A stretch of 64,000 bases of DNA from Phreatobacter sp. (GCF_016793595.1 NZ_JAEULY010000002.1:248001-312000); one strand, 5' to 3'; shown: positions 16,719-26,138, counted from the stretch's first letter. Translations and numbers: made by a program. The notes: a model not told the origin generated them from the sequence alone.

Positions 16719-18569
16719 GTGACCCCGGCTTACCGCTCACTGTCCCGCTTTGTTTCGCGTCCGCTGGTGCGGACGGTCGCTACCGTCTCTCTCGGCTTCG
16801 GATTCCTCCTCACTATTTCCGGCACGACGCAGAACGTCGTCGCCAATGGCGATACGCGGACGCTCTCCATGCTGCACAAGCACACGGGCGAGCAGATCCT
16901 CATCACCTTCAAGCGCAACGGCCGCTACGACCAGGACGCGCTGAACAAACTCAACTGGTTCCTGCGCGACTGGCGCCGCGACGAGCCGACGCGGATGGAT
17001 CCGCATCTCTTCGACGTCGTCTGGGAGGTTTATCGCTCGGTCGGCGCGCAGTCGCAGATTCACGTCGTCTCGGCCTACCGCTCGGCCGGCACCAACGCCA
17101 TGCTGCGCCGCCGCTCGCGCGCGGTCGCCCAGCAGTCGCGCCACATCACCGGCCAGGCGATGGACTTCTACATTCCCGGCGCCTCGATGACGCGCGTGCG
17201 CGAGGCTGGCATGATGCTCCAGCGCGGCGGCGTTGGCTTCTATCCGGGCTCGGCCAACCAGTTCGTCCACATGGACACTGGCTCCGTCCGCCACTGGCCG
17301 AAGGTTTCGCGCGATTATCTGGCCCGTCTGTTCCCCGACGGCCGCACCGTTCACATCCCGGCCGACGGACGTCCTCTCGCCGGCTTCGACACGGCGCTCG
17401 CCATGGTCCGCGCACGCGGCGGCAGCGCCTCGCGCTTCTACGATTCCCGCGCTGACGAGAGCGCGACCTACGAGGACAACGACAGCCCCGGCAGCGTTGT
17501 CCGCCAGCGGTCGAATTCGATGGGCCTGTTCGCCGGCCTGTTCGGTGGTGGCCAGCAGCGGCAGGCTCCGGTCCGCGCCACGGCGCCGGCTCCCGCGCCT
17601 GTGGTCGCAGCACCGGCTCCGGCCGTTCGCGCCGGCGAGGCAGCTCCCGGCGTTCCGGCACGGCAGGAGACCGCGACGGTTGCCGCCGCCCAGCAGCCGG
17701 CCGCCGGTCGCCCTGTCCAGATCACGCCGAACGCGCCGCGCATGCTGATCGCGGCCGCGCCGATCCCGACCCGGGCTCCGCCTGCCGCCGTGCGCCTGCG
17801 CGGCAACGAGGACGAGGAATCGGAGGAGGCCGTCGCCATGGCCGCGCCGCTGCCGGCCGCCCGTCCCGCCATCCCGGGCGAGGCCGCGCCGCAGTCGACC
17901 GCCTTCGCCGCGCTTGCCCCCGGCGCTTCAGGCAACCGCCCGACCGTTCTGCCCGAGACGGCTCCGGCCCCGGTTCAGACCGCGATGGCCCCGGTTCCGG
18001 CTGCCCGGCCCCAGGTCATCGGCGGCTCGGTCGTCGCCGCCGCGGTGCTGCCGCCGATCATCACCACCGGCGACCAGCGCGGCCGCGCGACGGAAGCTCC
18101 GAGCGCCCCGGCCATGGCGCTGGCCTTCGCCTCGCCCTCGCGTCCGGTCACTCTTCCCAACGCCTCCGCCAACGCCTCCGCGCACGGCCCGCAGCCGCGC
18201 GCCAGCGCCGAACGCCGCGCCGCCGAAACCGCGCAGCGCCCGGCTGCGCCGCAGACCCGCACCGCCGCGCGCATTCCCGCCGCCGCTCCGCCGCTGATGG
18301 TCGCGCCGAGTACCGAGGGCGTCCGCGGCCGTGTCGTCTTCGTCCGTCAGACCGCCGAGCGCGCTCCTTCGGTCGCGACACTGACCACTCCGGATCCGCG
18401 CCAGCTGCGGCTGATCGAGCAGCCGACGCAGATGGTCGCCAACAGCTTCTCGGCATCGCCGACCGCGACAGTGCCGACCGGCCGCTTCGCCGGGCAGGCC
18501 GTGTCGAGCCTGCCGACGCTTGAATTCTCCCGCGCCGAGGATGGCCAGCGCCGCGCTTCGCTCCGCTGA
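16719..18569 (+). CDS. DUF882 (peptidase M15_2, YcbK-like) protein with long Ala/Pro-rich tail
   Basis: 616 residues. An N-terminal export signal (RTVATVSLGFGFLLTISG) precedes a DUF882 domain (about 45-210): TRTLSMLHKHTGE, IHVVSAYRS, SRHITGQAMDFYIPG and QFVHMDTG, which carry the metal-binding His/Asp pattern of M15 D,D-carboxypeptidase-like enzymes. The remaining roughly 400 residues are a low-complexity Ala/Pro/Arg tail. The frame opens with TTG at 16668; GTG at 16719 gives a conventional short signal peptide and is preferred, but neither has a convincing ribosome-binding site. Likely role: murein endopeptidase or binding protein in the periplasm. Confidence 0.82.
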   Translation: MTPAYRSLSRFVSRPLVRTVATVSLGFGFLLTISGTTQNVVANGDTRTLSMLHKHTGEQILITFKRNGRYDQDALNKLNWFLRDWRRDEPTRMDPHLFDVVWEVYRSVGAQSQIHVVSAYRSAGTNAMLRRRSRAVAQQSRHITGQAMDFYIPGASMTRVREAGMMLQRGGVGFYPGSANQFVHMDTGSVRHWPKVSRDYLARLFPDGRTVHIPADGRPLAGFDTALAMVRARGGSASRFYDSRADESATYEDNDSPGSVVRQRSNSMGLFAGLFGGGQQRQAPVRATAPAPAPVVAAPAPAVRAGEAAPGVPARQETATVAAAQQPAAGRPVQITPNAPRMLIAAAPIPTRAPPAAVRLRGNEDEESEEAVAMAAPLPAARPAIPGEAAPQSTAFAALAPGASGNRPTVLPETAPAPVQTAMAPVPAARPQVIGGSVVAAAVLPPIITTGDQRGRATEAPSAPAMALAFASPSRPVTLPNASANASAHGPQPRASAERRAAETAQRPAAPQTRTAARIPAAAPPLMVAPSTEGVRGRVVFVRQTAERAPSVATLTTPDPRQLRLIEQPTQMVANSFSASPTATVPTGRFAGQAVSSLPTLEFSRAEDGQRRASLR

Positions 18570-18573
18570 TCTT

Positions 18574-18619
18574 GATCCTTTTCGAGCGAAGTGGGCACGG
18601 TTCGCGTGAAGAAAACGCG
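18574..18619. repeat. Putative Rhizobiales intergenic repeat fragment
   Basis: This 46-bp segment (ending GTGAAGAAAACGCG) resembles a short intergenic sequence I recall as dispersed in many Hyphomicrobiales genomes, with a core close to GCGAAGTGGGCAC-GGTTCGCG. Only one copy is seen in this window, so repetition is recalled knowledge rather than observation. Confidence 0.35.
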
Positions 18620-18751
18620 CCGCGGGGGCTCCGCGTGGCAGCCCTGCTTGCCGCGCCATCACGCTTCGCCCATTTCTGATGCAGTCTCGCTGCGGGGCGG
18701 ATCGCGCTCCGTCCGATGCGGCCCGGCGGGCCCTGTCCCCCCGGTTGCTGC

Positions 18752-19633
18752 ATGAACTCCGTCCGCCTCATCCCCTTCGCCCTCGCGCTGCTTTGGGGGT
18801 TCAACTGGCCGGCCGTGAAGACCGGCCTCTCGGAAGTGCCGCCCTTCGCGCTGCGCATGATCGGCCTCGGCGTTGGCGCGATCATCCTCGCGGGCGTCGC
18901 GGCAGCCATGGGGCGGTCGATGCGGATCGAGCGGCGGTCGTGGTGGCCGCTGCTGGTGGCCGGCACACTCAACATCGCCGTGTTCAACCTCGCCACGGTG
19001 TTCGCGCAGATCAACACGTCGACCTCGCGGGCGGCGATCCTTACCTTCACGACACCGCTCTGGGCGATCGTCTTCGCCTACCTGTTTCTCGGCGAGAAGC
19101 TGGACCGACCGCGAGCATTGGCGCTCGTCATCGGGATTGGCGGCATCGGGATGCTGGCCGCGCCCCTTCTCACCGGCGGCGGGGGGAGCCTCGGCCTGCT
19201 CTTTCCAATGATTGCGGCAGTGGGCTGGGCGGCGGGCACGGTCTACCAGAAGTCCCACCCCATCGCGGGCGACCGGATGGTGGCGACGGCCTACCAGCTC
19301 CTCATCGCCTCGGCGGTATCGGGCATCGGCTTCGTGCTGGCGGGGGAGAGCCTGCCACAGGCGATGTCGCCGCCCGTCGCGGCGGCGGTCGCCTTTCACG
19401 TCATCGGCGGAACGGCGATCGCCTACCTGCTCTGGTTCATCCAGCTTGACCGGCTGTCCGTCGGCGCGGCGTCGCTGACCACCTTCGCCATTCCCGTCGT
19501 CGGCGTGCTCAGCGCCATGGCGCTGGTCGGCGACCGTCCGAGCCCGCTCGACTATGTCGGCTTCGCCGCGGTTCTGGCCGCCGCGGCGGTCGCCATGTTC
19601 GCGGCGCGACCGAAACCCGCGCCGGCGGGCTGA
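18752..19633 (+). CDS. EamA/DMT family transporter (first copy)
   Basis: 293 residues with about ten hydrophobic helices in two EamA repeats. Start motif LIPFALALLWGFNWPAVK and the repeat-end motif FTTPLWAIVFAYLFLGEKL are characteristic. These inner-membrane proteins move amino acids or other metabolites out of or into the cell; substrate unknown. ATG at 18752 starts immediately before the first helix. No good ribosome-binding site is visible. Convergent with gapR, 4 bp apart. Confidence 0.9.
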   Translation: MNSVRLIPFALALLWGFNWPAVKTGLSEVPPFALRMIGLGVGAIILAGVAAAMGRSMRIERRSWWPLLVAGTLNIAVFNLATVFAQINTSTSRAAILTFTTPLWAIVFAYLFLGEKLDRPRALALVIGIGGIGMLAAPLLTGGGGSLGLLFPMIAAVGWAAGTVYQKSHPIAGDRMVATAYQLLIASAVSGIGFVLAGESLPQAMSPPVAAAVAFHVIGGTAIAYLLWFIQLDRLSVGAASLTTFAIPVVGVLSAMALVGDRPSPLDYVGFAAVLAAAAVAMFAARPKPAPAG

Positions 19634-19637
19634 CGCC

Positions 19638-19883
19638 TCAGGCCATGCCCAGCGCCTGCTTGTACAGCTCGAGGATCGCTTCTTCCTCCATGCGCTGGTC
19701 GCGATCCTGCTTGCGCAGGGAGACGATCTTGCGCAGCACCTTGGTATCGAAGCCGTTGGCCTTGGCCTCCGCATAGACGTCCTTCACGTCGTCCGCGATG
19801 GCCTTCTTCTCTTCTTCCAGCCGCTCGATGCGCTCGATGATCGCCTTCAACTGGTCGGCGGCGACGCTCTGGGTCTCGTCCAT
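19638..19883 (-). CDS. gapR: GapR, DUF2312 nucleoid-associated protein
   Basis: 81 residues, matching the known family length. The sequence is a helical coiled coil: [39 protein letters not shown], then [19 protein letters not shown]. In Caulobacter GapR clamps overtwisted AT-rich DNA, helps replication-fork and topoisomerase function, and influences the cell cycle. The start is supported by GGAG seven bases upstream. One of four alphaproteobacterial cell-cycle genes in the window. Confidence 0.95.
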   Translation of the reverse strand: MDETQSVAADQLKAIIERIERLEEEKKAIADDVKDVYAEAKANGFDTKVLRKIVSLRKQDRDQRMEEEAILELYKQALGMA

Positions 19884-20012
19884 GCGGATGCTCCGGGCGG
19901 GATTTCAGGAAGGGCGCACGGTTCGCGAATTACGCGGGCCGGGTCAAGCGCGGCGGCGCTTGTCCACAGGCCCTGTCCCCCGTAATCAGAAGCCCTGTCT
20001 CCGCCGGGACCC

Positions 20013-20915
20013 ATGATGCAGCCGCCCACCGCCGCCGCGCTGAAGCAATCGTCGAGCCCGGCGGCCTCGCAGGGGCTTGCCTTCCTCGCCCTTGCCGCGG
20101 GAGCGGTGGCGCTCGGTGTGTCGCCGGTGCTTGTCCGCCTCGCCGATGTCGGCCCCTTCGCTTCGGCCTTCTGGCGCGCCCTTCTGGCCCTGCCGGTGCT
20201 GTTCGTCTGGATGCGGATCGAGGACCGGTCGGACCCCCGTCGCCGCGGCTTCACCCCGGCGGTTGTCGCTGCCGGCCTGTTTTTCGCCGGCGACCTGTTC
20301 TTCTGGCACTTGTCGATCCTCAACACGACCATCGCCAATTCGACCTTCCTCGCCACGACCGCGCCGATATGGGTCGTGCTCGTCGCGTGGATCTGGTTGC
20401 GCGAGCGTATCTCGCCCTGGACCCTGCTCGGCCTGGCGCTCTGCGTTGCCGGTGGCGGCGCGCTGGTCGGCGAGAGCGTCCAGATCGACCGCGCCCGCCT
20501 TGTCGGCGACCTCTACGGCGCTGCCACCGGCATCTTTTTCGGACTCTACTTCCACGCCGTGCGGATCGGCCGGACGACCCATGCGGCCGGGCGGCTGACC
20601 TTCCTGTCGACGGCGGTCACGGCCCTCTGTCTGTTCGCGGTCGCGCTCGTCCTCGAACCGCGCCTGTTGCCCCAGACGGTGCAGGGCTGGCTGGCGCTGG
20701 CGGCGCTCGGCATGGTGACCCACGCGGCGGGGCAGGGGCTCCTGTCGGTGGCGCTCGGCACCCTGCCGACCGTGTTCTCCTCGCTGGTCATCTTCATGGA
20801 AGCGGTGGTCGCGGCGCTATTTGCCTGGGCCGCGCTCGGCGAGAGCCTCAGCGTGACGCAGATGTCCGGCGGGCTGGCGATCATGCTCGGCATCTGGGTG
20901 GCGCGTCCGCGTTGA
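20013..20915 (+). CDS. EamA/DMT family transporter (second copy)
   Basis: 300 residues, ten predicted helices, two EamA repeats (FLATTAPIWVVLVAWIWLRERI at the end of the first). It is clearly distinct in sequence from the transporter at 18752-19633, so not a recent duplicate. Start could be ATG 20013 or 20016. It ends 14 bp before the lytic transglycosylase and may be co-transcribed with it. Substrate unknown. Confidence 0.9.
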   Translation: MMQPPTAAALKQSSSPAASQGLAFLALAAGAVALGVSPVLVRLADVGPFASAFWRALLALPVLFVWMRIEDRSDPRRRGFTPAVVAAGLFFAGDLFFWHLSILNTTIANSTFLATTAPIWVVLVAWIWLRERISPWTLLGLALCVAGGGALVGESVQIDRARLVGDLYGAATGIFFGLYFHAVRIGRTTHAAGRLTFLSTAVTALCLFAVALVLEPRLLPQTVQGWLALAALGMVTHAAGQGLLSVALGTLPTVFSSLVIFMEAVVAALFAWAALGESLSVTQMSGGLAIMLGIWVARPR

Positions 20916-20929
20916 GGTGGGGGGCGCGG

Positions 20930-21799
20930 ATGGGCGGCTTTCGAGCGGGGATGCTGGCTCTGATGGCGGGGTTGTCGGTTATCGCCGGCGCGAGCGCGCA
21001 AGAGGCGACCGTCGAGACGCTGGAACAGGCGATCTGCGGAATGATCGAAGCCGGCGCCCGCCGCCATGGCCTGCCGGTCCATTTCTTCACCCGCCTGATC
21101 TGGACGGAGAGCCGGTTTCGCATCCGTGCGGTCAGTCCGGCGGGCGCGCAGGGCGTCGCCCAGTTCATGCCCGGCACGGCGCGTGAGCGGGGCCTTGCCG
21201 ACCCATTCGACCCGCAGGAGGCGATCGCCCACTCCGCCTCGCTGCTGGCCGATCTCAACCGTCTGTTCGGCAATCTCGGCCTTGCCGCAGCCGCCTATAA
21301 TGGCGGGCCGACCCGCGTACAGAATTTCCTCGACGGGCGTGGCGGCCTGCCGCTGGAGACGCAGAACTACGTGTTTCAGATCACCGCCCGCACGGCCGAG
21401 GACTGGGCCGGGGAACGCCGCCGCAGCACACCGCCAGCCGGCGAGATGCAGGATCTGCCGCCGCAATCGTGCCTCAACGTCACGGCGCTGCTGCGCCGGC
21501 CCGGCGAGGCGCTGGCGGGTGTCGAAGGTCCCTTCGCGCCCTGGGGCGTGCAGCTTGCCGGCAATTTCTCGCGTGCGGTGGCGCTCGCGAGCTACGGGCG
21601 GGCGCGGGGCAGGCTCGGCGCGATCATCGGCGACATCCAGCCCCTCGTGCTCGGATCGCGGTTGAGGAGCCGGGGCAGGGCGGTGTTCTGGCGCATCCGC
21701 GTGCCGGCGCAGACGCGAGGCGCGGCGGACGGCCTGTGCAACCGCATCCGGGCAGCCGGCGGCGCCTGCGCTGTGCTGCGGACCTCGTCGCGCGGCTAG
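20930..21799 (+). CDS. Lytic transglycosylase (SLT domain) with SPOR-like C-terminus
   Basis: 289 residues. Signal peptide MGGFRAGMLALMAGLSVIAGASA, then an SLT domain (about 35-150): TRLIWTESRFRIRAVSPAGAQG with the catalytic Glu in WTES, QFMPGTARERG, and AAAYNGGPTRVQNFL. The last 60 residues (FWRIRVPAQTRGAADGLCNRIRAAGGACAVLRT) look like a SPOR domain, which binds denuded glycan strands at the septum. It cleaves peptidoglycan to 1,6-anhydro products in the periplasm. The long open frame from 20369 is a shadow of the EamA gene; ATG at 20930 is the true start. Confidence 0.9.
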   Translation: MGGFRAGMLALMAGLSVIAGASAQEATVETLEQAICGMIEAGARRHGLPVHFFTRLIWTESRFRIRAVSPAGAQGVAQFMPGTARERGLADPFDPQEAIAHSASLLADLNRLFGNLGLAAAAYNGGPTRVQNFLDGRGGLPLETQNYVFQITARTAEDWAGERRRSTPPAGEMQDLPPQSCLNVTALLRRPGEALAGVEGPFAPWGVQLAGNFSRAVALASYGRARGRLGAIIGDIQPLVLGSRLRSRGRAVFWRIRVPAQTRGAADGLCNRIRAAGGACAVLRTSSRG

Positions 21800-21939
21800 A
21801 TCACGAATCGGTGCATTTGCTCGTGCGCTGCCTCGCAGACGCCGCCGGAGGTTGCTTATCCTCTGGATTCGACAAGGGAAAGCAGGTTCGGGCGGCCTTT
21901 CGTTGACAGGCCCGGCGGTATCAAGGAAAAGCCAAAGAG

Positions 21940-22605
21940 ATGGCCGATAGCCGACCCATGGATCGCCTTTCCCGCCCCCGGACAGCCTTGCAGAGCGTGC
22001 TGGCGCTTTGCCTGCTGGCGGGTGCGTTCTGGCTGGCCGGCGCAGCTCCCGCCGCGGCGGACCTGCGCCTCTGCAACACCACGCAGAGCCGGATCGGCGT
22101 CGCCATCGGCTACAAGGACGGCGAAGGTTGGACCACCGAGGGCTGGTGGAACATCGCCGCGCGCAATTGCGAGACGATCCTGCGCGGGCCGCTGGTCGCC
22201 CGCTACTACTACCTCTACGCGGTCGACTACGATCAGGGCGGCGAATGGGCGGGCCGCGCCTACATGTGCACCCGCGACAAGGAGTTCACGATCCGCGGCA
22301 TCGAGGAATGCCTCGCGCGCGGCTACGACCGCATCGGGTTCTTCGAGGTCGACACGCAGGACCAGCGTCAGTGGACGATCCAGCTGACGGACGATGCCCA
22401 ACGCAGCCCGTCCCCGCCGGTCGCGACCCCGGCCACGCCGGTGCCGAACGCGCCGCCGCGCCGCCCCGGGCAACCGGAGGTTCGCGAGGCGTCGCCCGCG
22501 CGGCCGTCCGGCTCGCGCCAGACGCCGCTGCCCAATGCGCCGGCCGGCGGCGGCACCGGCGGCGGCGTTTCCCCCGGGGTCCCCGCCTTCACCGCGCCGC
22601 GCTGA
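21940..22605 (+). CDS. DUF1036 domain protein, exported
   Basis: 221 residues. A signal peptide (to about residue 40, ending AAPAAA) precedes a DUF1036 domain of about 115 residues: LRLCNTTQSRIGVAIGYKDG, TEGWWNIAARNCETIL and YMCTRDKEFTIRG. The C-terminus is a Pro/Ala/Gly-rich tail. Function unknown; predicted periplasmic. Four cysteines in the domain could form disulfides. Either ATG at 21940 or 21958 could start it; the first is preferred because AAGGAAAAG lies upstream. Confidence 0.85.
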   Translation: MADSRPMDRLSRPRTALQSVLALCLLAGAFWLAGAAPAAADLRLCNTTQSRIGVAIGYKDGEGWTTEGWWNIAARNCETILRGPLVARYYYLYAVDYDQGGEWAGRAYMCTRDKEFTIRGIEECLARGYDRIGFFEVDTQDQRQWTIQLTDDAQRSPSPPVATPATPVPNAPPRRPGQPEVREASPARPSGSRQTPLPNAPAGGGTGGGVSPGVPAFTAPR

Positions 22606-22695
22606 TCCGTCGCCGGAAATGCCCCCTTGGGTGCATTGCAAGATGGAAGGCCATGCGCTACCCGTGACAGGGAAGATTGTCGCAGGAGATGAGCC

Positions 22696-22842
22696 ATGGC
22701 TTCCGAGCCCAGCGTGCAAGGTACGGCCCCGATGGACTATGCCGAGCACGAGCGCACCTACGACATGTTCGTCGGCCTGACGAAGTGGGGCACGATCGCG
22801 ATCGTGGCCATTCTCGTCCTGATGGCGTTCTTCCTCGTCTGA
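22696..22842 (+). CDS. aa3-type cytochrome c oxidase subunit IV (small)
   Basis: 48 residues, easily overlooked because of its length. Sequence: a short polar N-terminus, DYAEHERTYDMFVGLTKWG, then a single hydrophobic helix IAIVAILVLMAFFLV. This matches the bacterial aa3 oxidase subunit IV family (COX4_pro_2). AGGAG seven bases before the ATG supports translation. It sits 108 bp upstream of pntA, a neighbourhood seen in other Hyphomicrobiales. Confidence 0.88.
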   Translation: MASEPSVQGTAPMDYAEHERTYDMFVGLTKWGTIAIVAILVLMAFFLV

Positions 22843-22950
22843 CGAGACCGTGCGCCCGCTTTGCGGGGGGCATCGGGCGCAGGACAATCCATCGCAACAG
22901 GCCCCCTGGCGCGCCCTCCGGACGGAAGGCGCGGACCGGAGGACTTGCCG

Positions 22951-24171
22951 ATGCGGATCGCCATTCCGAGGGAAACGGAGGCCAATGAGCCGCGCGTCGG
23001 GGGCACGCCCGACACGGTCAAGCGGCTGAAGGCCCTCGGGGCCGATCTGGTGGTCGAGACCGGCGCGGGCATCGGCTCCGGCATCCTCGACAGCGATTTC
23101 GAGGCTGCGGGCGCGACGATCGCCCCGAATGCCGTCAAGGACGCCGATGTCGTCCTGAAAGTGCGCCGCCCGACAGCAGCCGAGCTCAAATCCTACAAGT
23201 CCGGCGCCGTGGTCCTTGCGACCATAGACCCCTATGGCAACGAGGCCGCGCTGGCCGATATGGCCAAGGCCGGCGTCTCCGCCTTCGCCATGGAACTGAT
23301 GCCGCGCATCACCCGCGCGCAGGTCATGGACGTGCTGTCGAGCCAGGCGAACCTCGCCGGCTACCGTGCCGTCATCGATGCTTCCTCCGAGTTCGGCCGC
23401 GCGCTGCCGATGATGATGACCGCAGCCGGCACGGTGCCCGCCGCGAAGACCTTCATCATGGGCGTCGGCGTTGCCGGCCTTCAGGCGATCGCGACCGCTC
23501 GCCGCCTCGGCGCCGTGGTCACGGCGACCGACGTGCGGCCGGCCACCAAGGAGCAGGTGGAATCGCTCGGCGCGAAGTTCCTCGCAGTCGAGGACGACGA
23601 GTTCCGGCAGGCCCAGACCGCAGGCGGCTACGCCAAGGAAATGTCGAAGGAGTACCAGGCGAAGCAGGCGGAACTCACCGCCAGCCACGTCGCCAAGCAG
23701 GACATGGTCATCACCACGGCGCTGATTCCCGGCCGGCCCGCGCCGCGCCTGATCACGGCGGCGATGATCGCCTCGATGAAACCGGGCTCGGTGATCGTCG
23801 ACCTCGCCGTCGAGCGCGGCGGCAATGTCGAGGGCTCCAGGCTGGGCGAGGTCGTCACCACGGCGAATGGCGTGAAGATCGTCGGCCATGCCAACGTGCC
23901 GGGCCGGCTCGCCGCGACCGCTTCCTCGCTCTACGCCAAGAACCTGTTCGCCTTCCTCGAGATCATGATCGACAAGGCATCCAAGGCGCTGGTCGTGCCG
24001 TGGGACGACGAACTGGTGAAGGCGACGCTGCTGACCAGGGATGGCGCGGTGGCGCATCCGAACTTCCAGTCGGCCGCACCGGTTGCGTCCGCGCCCGCAG
24101 CGGAGGCTCCGGCGGCGGATGCAACGGCCGCCAAGGCGAAGGCCGCGCCCAAGAAGTCCACCAAGGCTTAG
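22951..24171 (+). CDS. pntA: NAD(P) transhydrogenase alpha subunit, part 1 (NAD-binding)
   Basis: 406 residues, the soluble NAD(H)-binding domain I of proton-translocating transhydrogenase. Motifs: [16 protein letters not shown], the Rossmann segment [20 protein letters not shown], and the later [16 protein letters not shown]. With the next two genes it couples hydride transfer from NADH to NADP+ with proton entry. ATG at 22951 has GGAGG eight bases upstream; the frame open from 22861 is not used. The C-terminus is an Ala/Lys-rich tail ending in KKSTKA, whose last codons and stop lie in a 15-bp tandem repeat. Confidence 0.95.
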   Translation: MRIAIPRETEANEPRVGGTPDTVKRLKALGADLVVETGAGIGSGILDSDFEAAGATIAPNAVKDADVVLKVRRPTAAELKSYKSGAVVLATIDPYGNEAALADMAKAGVSAFAMELMPRITRAQVMDVLSSQANLAGYRAVIDASSEFGRALPMMMTAAGTVPAAKTFIMGVGVAGLQAIATARRLGAVVTATDVRPATKEQVESLGAKFLAVEDDEFRQAQTAGGYAKEMSKEYQAKQAELTASHVAKQDMVITTALIPGRPAPRLITAAMIASMKPGSVIVDLAVERGGNVEGSRLGEVVTTANGVKIVGHANVPGRLAATASSLYAKNLFAFLEIMIDKASKALVVPWDDELVKATLLTRDGAVAHPNFQSAAPVASAPAAEAPAADATAAKAKAAPKKSTKA

Positions 24172-24215
24172 TCCACCAAGGCTTAGTCCACCAAGGCCTA
24201 GTCCACCGGGGCTGA
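24156..24215. repeat. 15-bp tandem repeat spanning the pntA stop codon
   Basis: Four units of GTCCACCAAGGCTTA (24156-24170, 24171-24185, 24186-24200, 24201-24215); the third has one change and the fourth is more diverged. The period is five codons, so each of the first three units adds an in-frame TAG. Unit loss or gain therefore hardly alters the protein. Confidence 0.9.
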
Positions 24216-24247
24216 AGTCCGACCCAGCCCGACCCGAGGGGAAGCAC

Positions 24248-24730
24248 ATGACCACGCTCACGCCGGATCAGGCCCTCGACAGAGCGCGTGCCGCGGCCGA
24301 TGCCGCGCGCATCGCCGCCGAGCAGGCACGGCTTGCCGCCGATCAGGCCATTTCCATCGCCGACCAGGTTGCGCTGAGCGCCGGTGCGGCGGCCCATGCC
24401 GCGACCGGCGGGGCGATCGATCCGACGGTCTTCCGCCTGACGATTTTCGCGCTGGCGGTTTTCGTCGGCTACTACGTGGTCTGGTCGGTGACGCCGGCGC
24501 TGCACACGCCGCTGATGTCGGTCACCAACGCGATTTCCTCGGTCATCGTCGTCGGCGCCCTGCTCGCGGTTGGCGTTCAGGTGGTCGATAGCGGCTCGGT
24601 GATGGCGCGCATCTTCGGCTTCATCGCCCTCGTCCTCGCGGCAATCAACATTTTCGGCGGCTTCCTCGTCACACAGCGCATGCTTGCGATGTACAAGGCG
24701 AAGGACAAGCCGGCGGCGAAGAAGGGCTGA
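24248..24730 (+). CDS. NAD(P) transhydrogenase alpha subunit, part 2 (membrane)
   Basis: 160 residues. The N-terminal 50 residues are an Ala-rich amphipathic helix ([22 protein letters not shown]), unusual in length. The rest has four hydrophobic helices of membrane domain II ([36 protein letters not shown] is the family signature, read in two pieces). ATG at 24248 follows GAGGGGAAG. The split of PntA into two polypeptides is normal in alphaproteobacteria. Confidence 0.93.
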   Translation: MTTLTPDQALDRARAAADAARIAAEQARLAADQAISIADQVALSAGAAAHAATGGAIDPTVFRLTIFALAVFVGYYVVWSVTPALHTPLMSVTNAISSVIVVGALLAVGVQVVDSGSVMARIFGFIALVLAAINIFGGFLVTQRMLAMYKAKDKPAAKKG

Positions 24731-24734
24731 ATCG

Positions 24735-26138
24735 ATGTCGGCAAACCTCGCGGCCCTCCTCTACCTCGTCTCCGGCATCCTGTTCATCCTCAGCCTTCGC
24801 GGGCTGTCGAGCCCGGAATCCTCGCGTCAGGGCAACCTCTACGGCATGATCGGCATGACCATCGCCGTGCTGACGACGCTGGCCTATGCCCGCCCGTCCG
24901 GCATCGGCGCCTGGATACTGGTCCTCGGCGGCATCGGCATTGGCGGCGGCATCGGCGCGGTGGTCGCGCGGCGGGTGCCGATGACCTCCATGCCGCAGCT
25001 CGTCGCGGCCTTCCACTCGGGCGTCGGTCTTGCCGCCGTCTTCGTCGCGGCGGCGGCGCTTTATGCGCCGACGGCCTTCGACATCGGCGCGCGCGGCTCG
25101 ATCAAGGGCCTGTCGCTGTTCGAGATGGGCCTCGGCGTCGCCATCGGCGCGATCACCTTCACCGGCTCGGTCATCGCCTTCCTGAAACTCGACGGGCGGA
25201 TGAGCGGCAAGCCGATCCTGCTGCCGCAGCGCCACCTGCTGAACATCGCCATCGCACTGGCGATCGTCGTGCTGCTGGTCGTCTTCATGCGCACCGAGAG
25301 CACGCTGGCCTTCTGGCTGATCGTGCTCCTGTCCTTCGTCATCGGCGTGACGCTGATCATCCCGATCGGCGGCGCGGACATGCCGGTCGTCGTGTCGATG
25401 CTCAACTCCTATTCGGGCTGGGCGGCAGCGGGCATCGGCTTCACGCTCGGCAACACCGCGCTGATCGTCACCGGCGCGCTGGTCGGCTCGTCGGGTGCGA
25501 TCCTGTCCTACATCATGTGCAAGGCGATGAACCGCTCGTTCGTCTCCGTCATCCTCGGCGGCTTCGGCGGCGAGGATGCGGCGGCCGGCGGTTCCGCCGA
25601 GGCGCGGCCCTACAAGGCGGGTTCGGCGGAGGATGCCGCCTATATCATGAAGAACGCCCAGAAGGTCATCATCGTGCCGGGCTACGGCATGGCGGTGGCG
25701 CAGGCCCAGCACGCGCTGCGCGAGATGGCCGATCTCCTGAAGAAGGAGGGCGTCGAGGTGAAATACGCCATCCACCCGGTTGCGGGCCGCATGCCCGGCC
25801 ATATGAACGTGCTGCTGGCGGAAGCCAACGTGCCCTATGACGAGGTGTTCGAGCTCGAGGACATCAATTCCGAGTTCGCGCAGGCCGATGTCGCCTTCGT
25901 TATCGGCGCCAACGACGTGACCAATCCGGCGGCCAAGACCGACAAGACCTCGCCGATCTATGGCATGCCCGTGCTGGACGTGGAAAAGGCCGGCACGATC
26001 CTGTTCGTGAAGCGCGGCATGGGCGGCGTCGGTTATGCCGGCATCGACAATGACGTGTTCTACCGTGACAACACGATGATGCTGCTCGCCGACGCCAAGA
26101 AGATGGTCGAGAGCATCGTCAAGAACCTCGGCCACTGA
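24735..26138 (+). CDS. pntB: NAD(P) transhydrogenase beta subunit
   Basis: 467 residues. The N-terminal half has about eight membrane helices (LAALLYLVSGILFILSLRGLSS at the start). The C-terminal half is the NADP(H)-binding domain III with VIIVPGYGMAVAQAQ, HPVAGRMPGHMNVLLAEA, FVIGANDVTNPAA and GYAGIDNDVF. ATG at 24735 is 4 bp after the previous stop. It is followed by a strong intrinsic terminator, closing the operon. Confidence 0.97.
   Translation: MSANLAALLYLVSGILFILSLRGLSSPESSRQGNLYGMIGMTIAVLTTLAYARPSGIGAWILVLGGIGIGGGIGAVVARRVPMTSMPQLVAAFHSGVGLAAVFVAAAALYAPTAFDIGARGSIKGLSLFEMGLGVAIGAITFTGSVIAFLKLDGRMSGKPILLPQRHLLNIAIALAIVVLLVVFMRTESTLAFWLIVLLSFVIGVTLIIPIGGADMPVVVSMLNSYSGWAAAGIGFTLGNTALIVTGALVGSSGAILSYIMCKAMNRSFVSVILGGFGGEDAAAGGSAEARPYKAGSAEDAAYIMKNAQKVIIVPGYGMAVAQAQHALREMADLLKKEGVEVKYAIHPVAGRMPGHMNVLLAEANVPYDEVFELEDINSEFAQADVAFVIGANDVTNPAAKTDKTSPIYGMPVLDVEKAGTILFVKRGMGGVGYAGIDNDVFYRDNTMMLLADAKKMVESIVKNLGH

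Noticed and set aside
20369-20929. 5' extension of the lytic transglycosylase frame into the EamA gene
   Set aside because: The extension is out of frame with the EamA protein and Arg-rich; a proper signal peptide starts at 20930.
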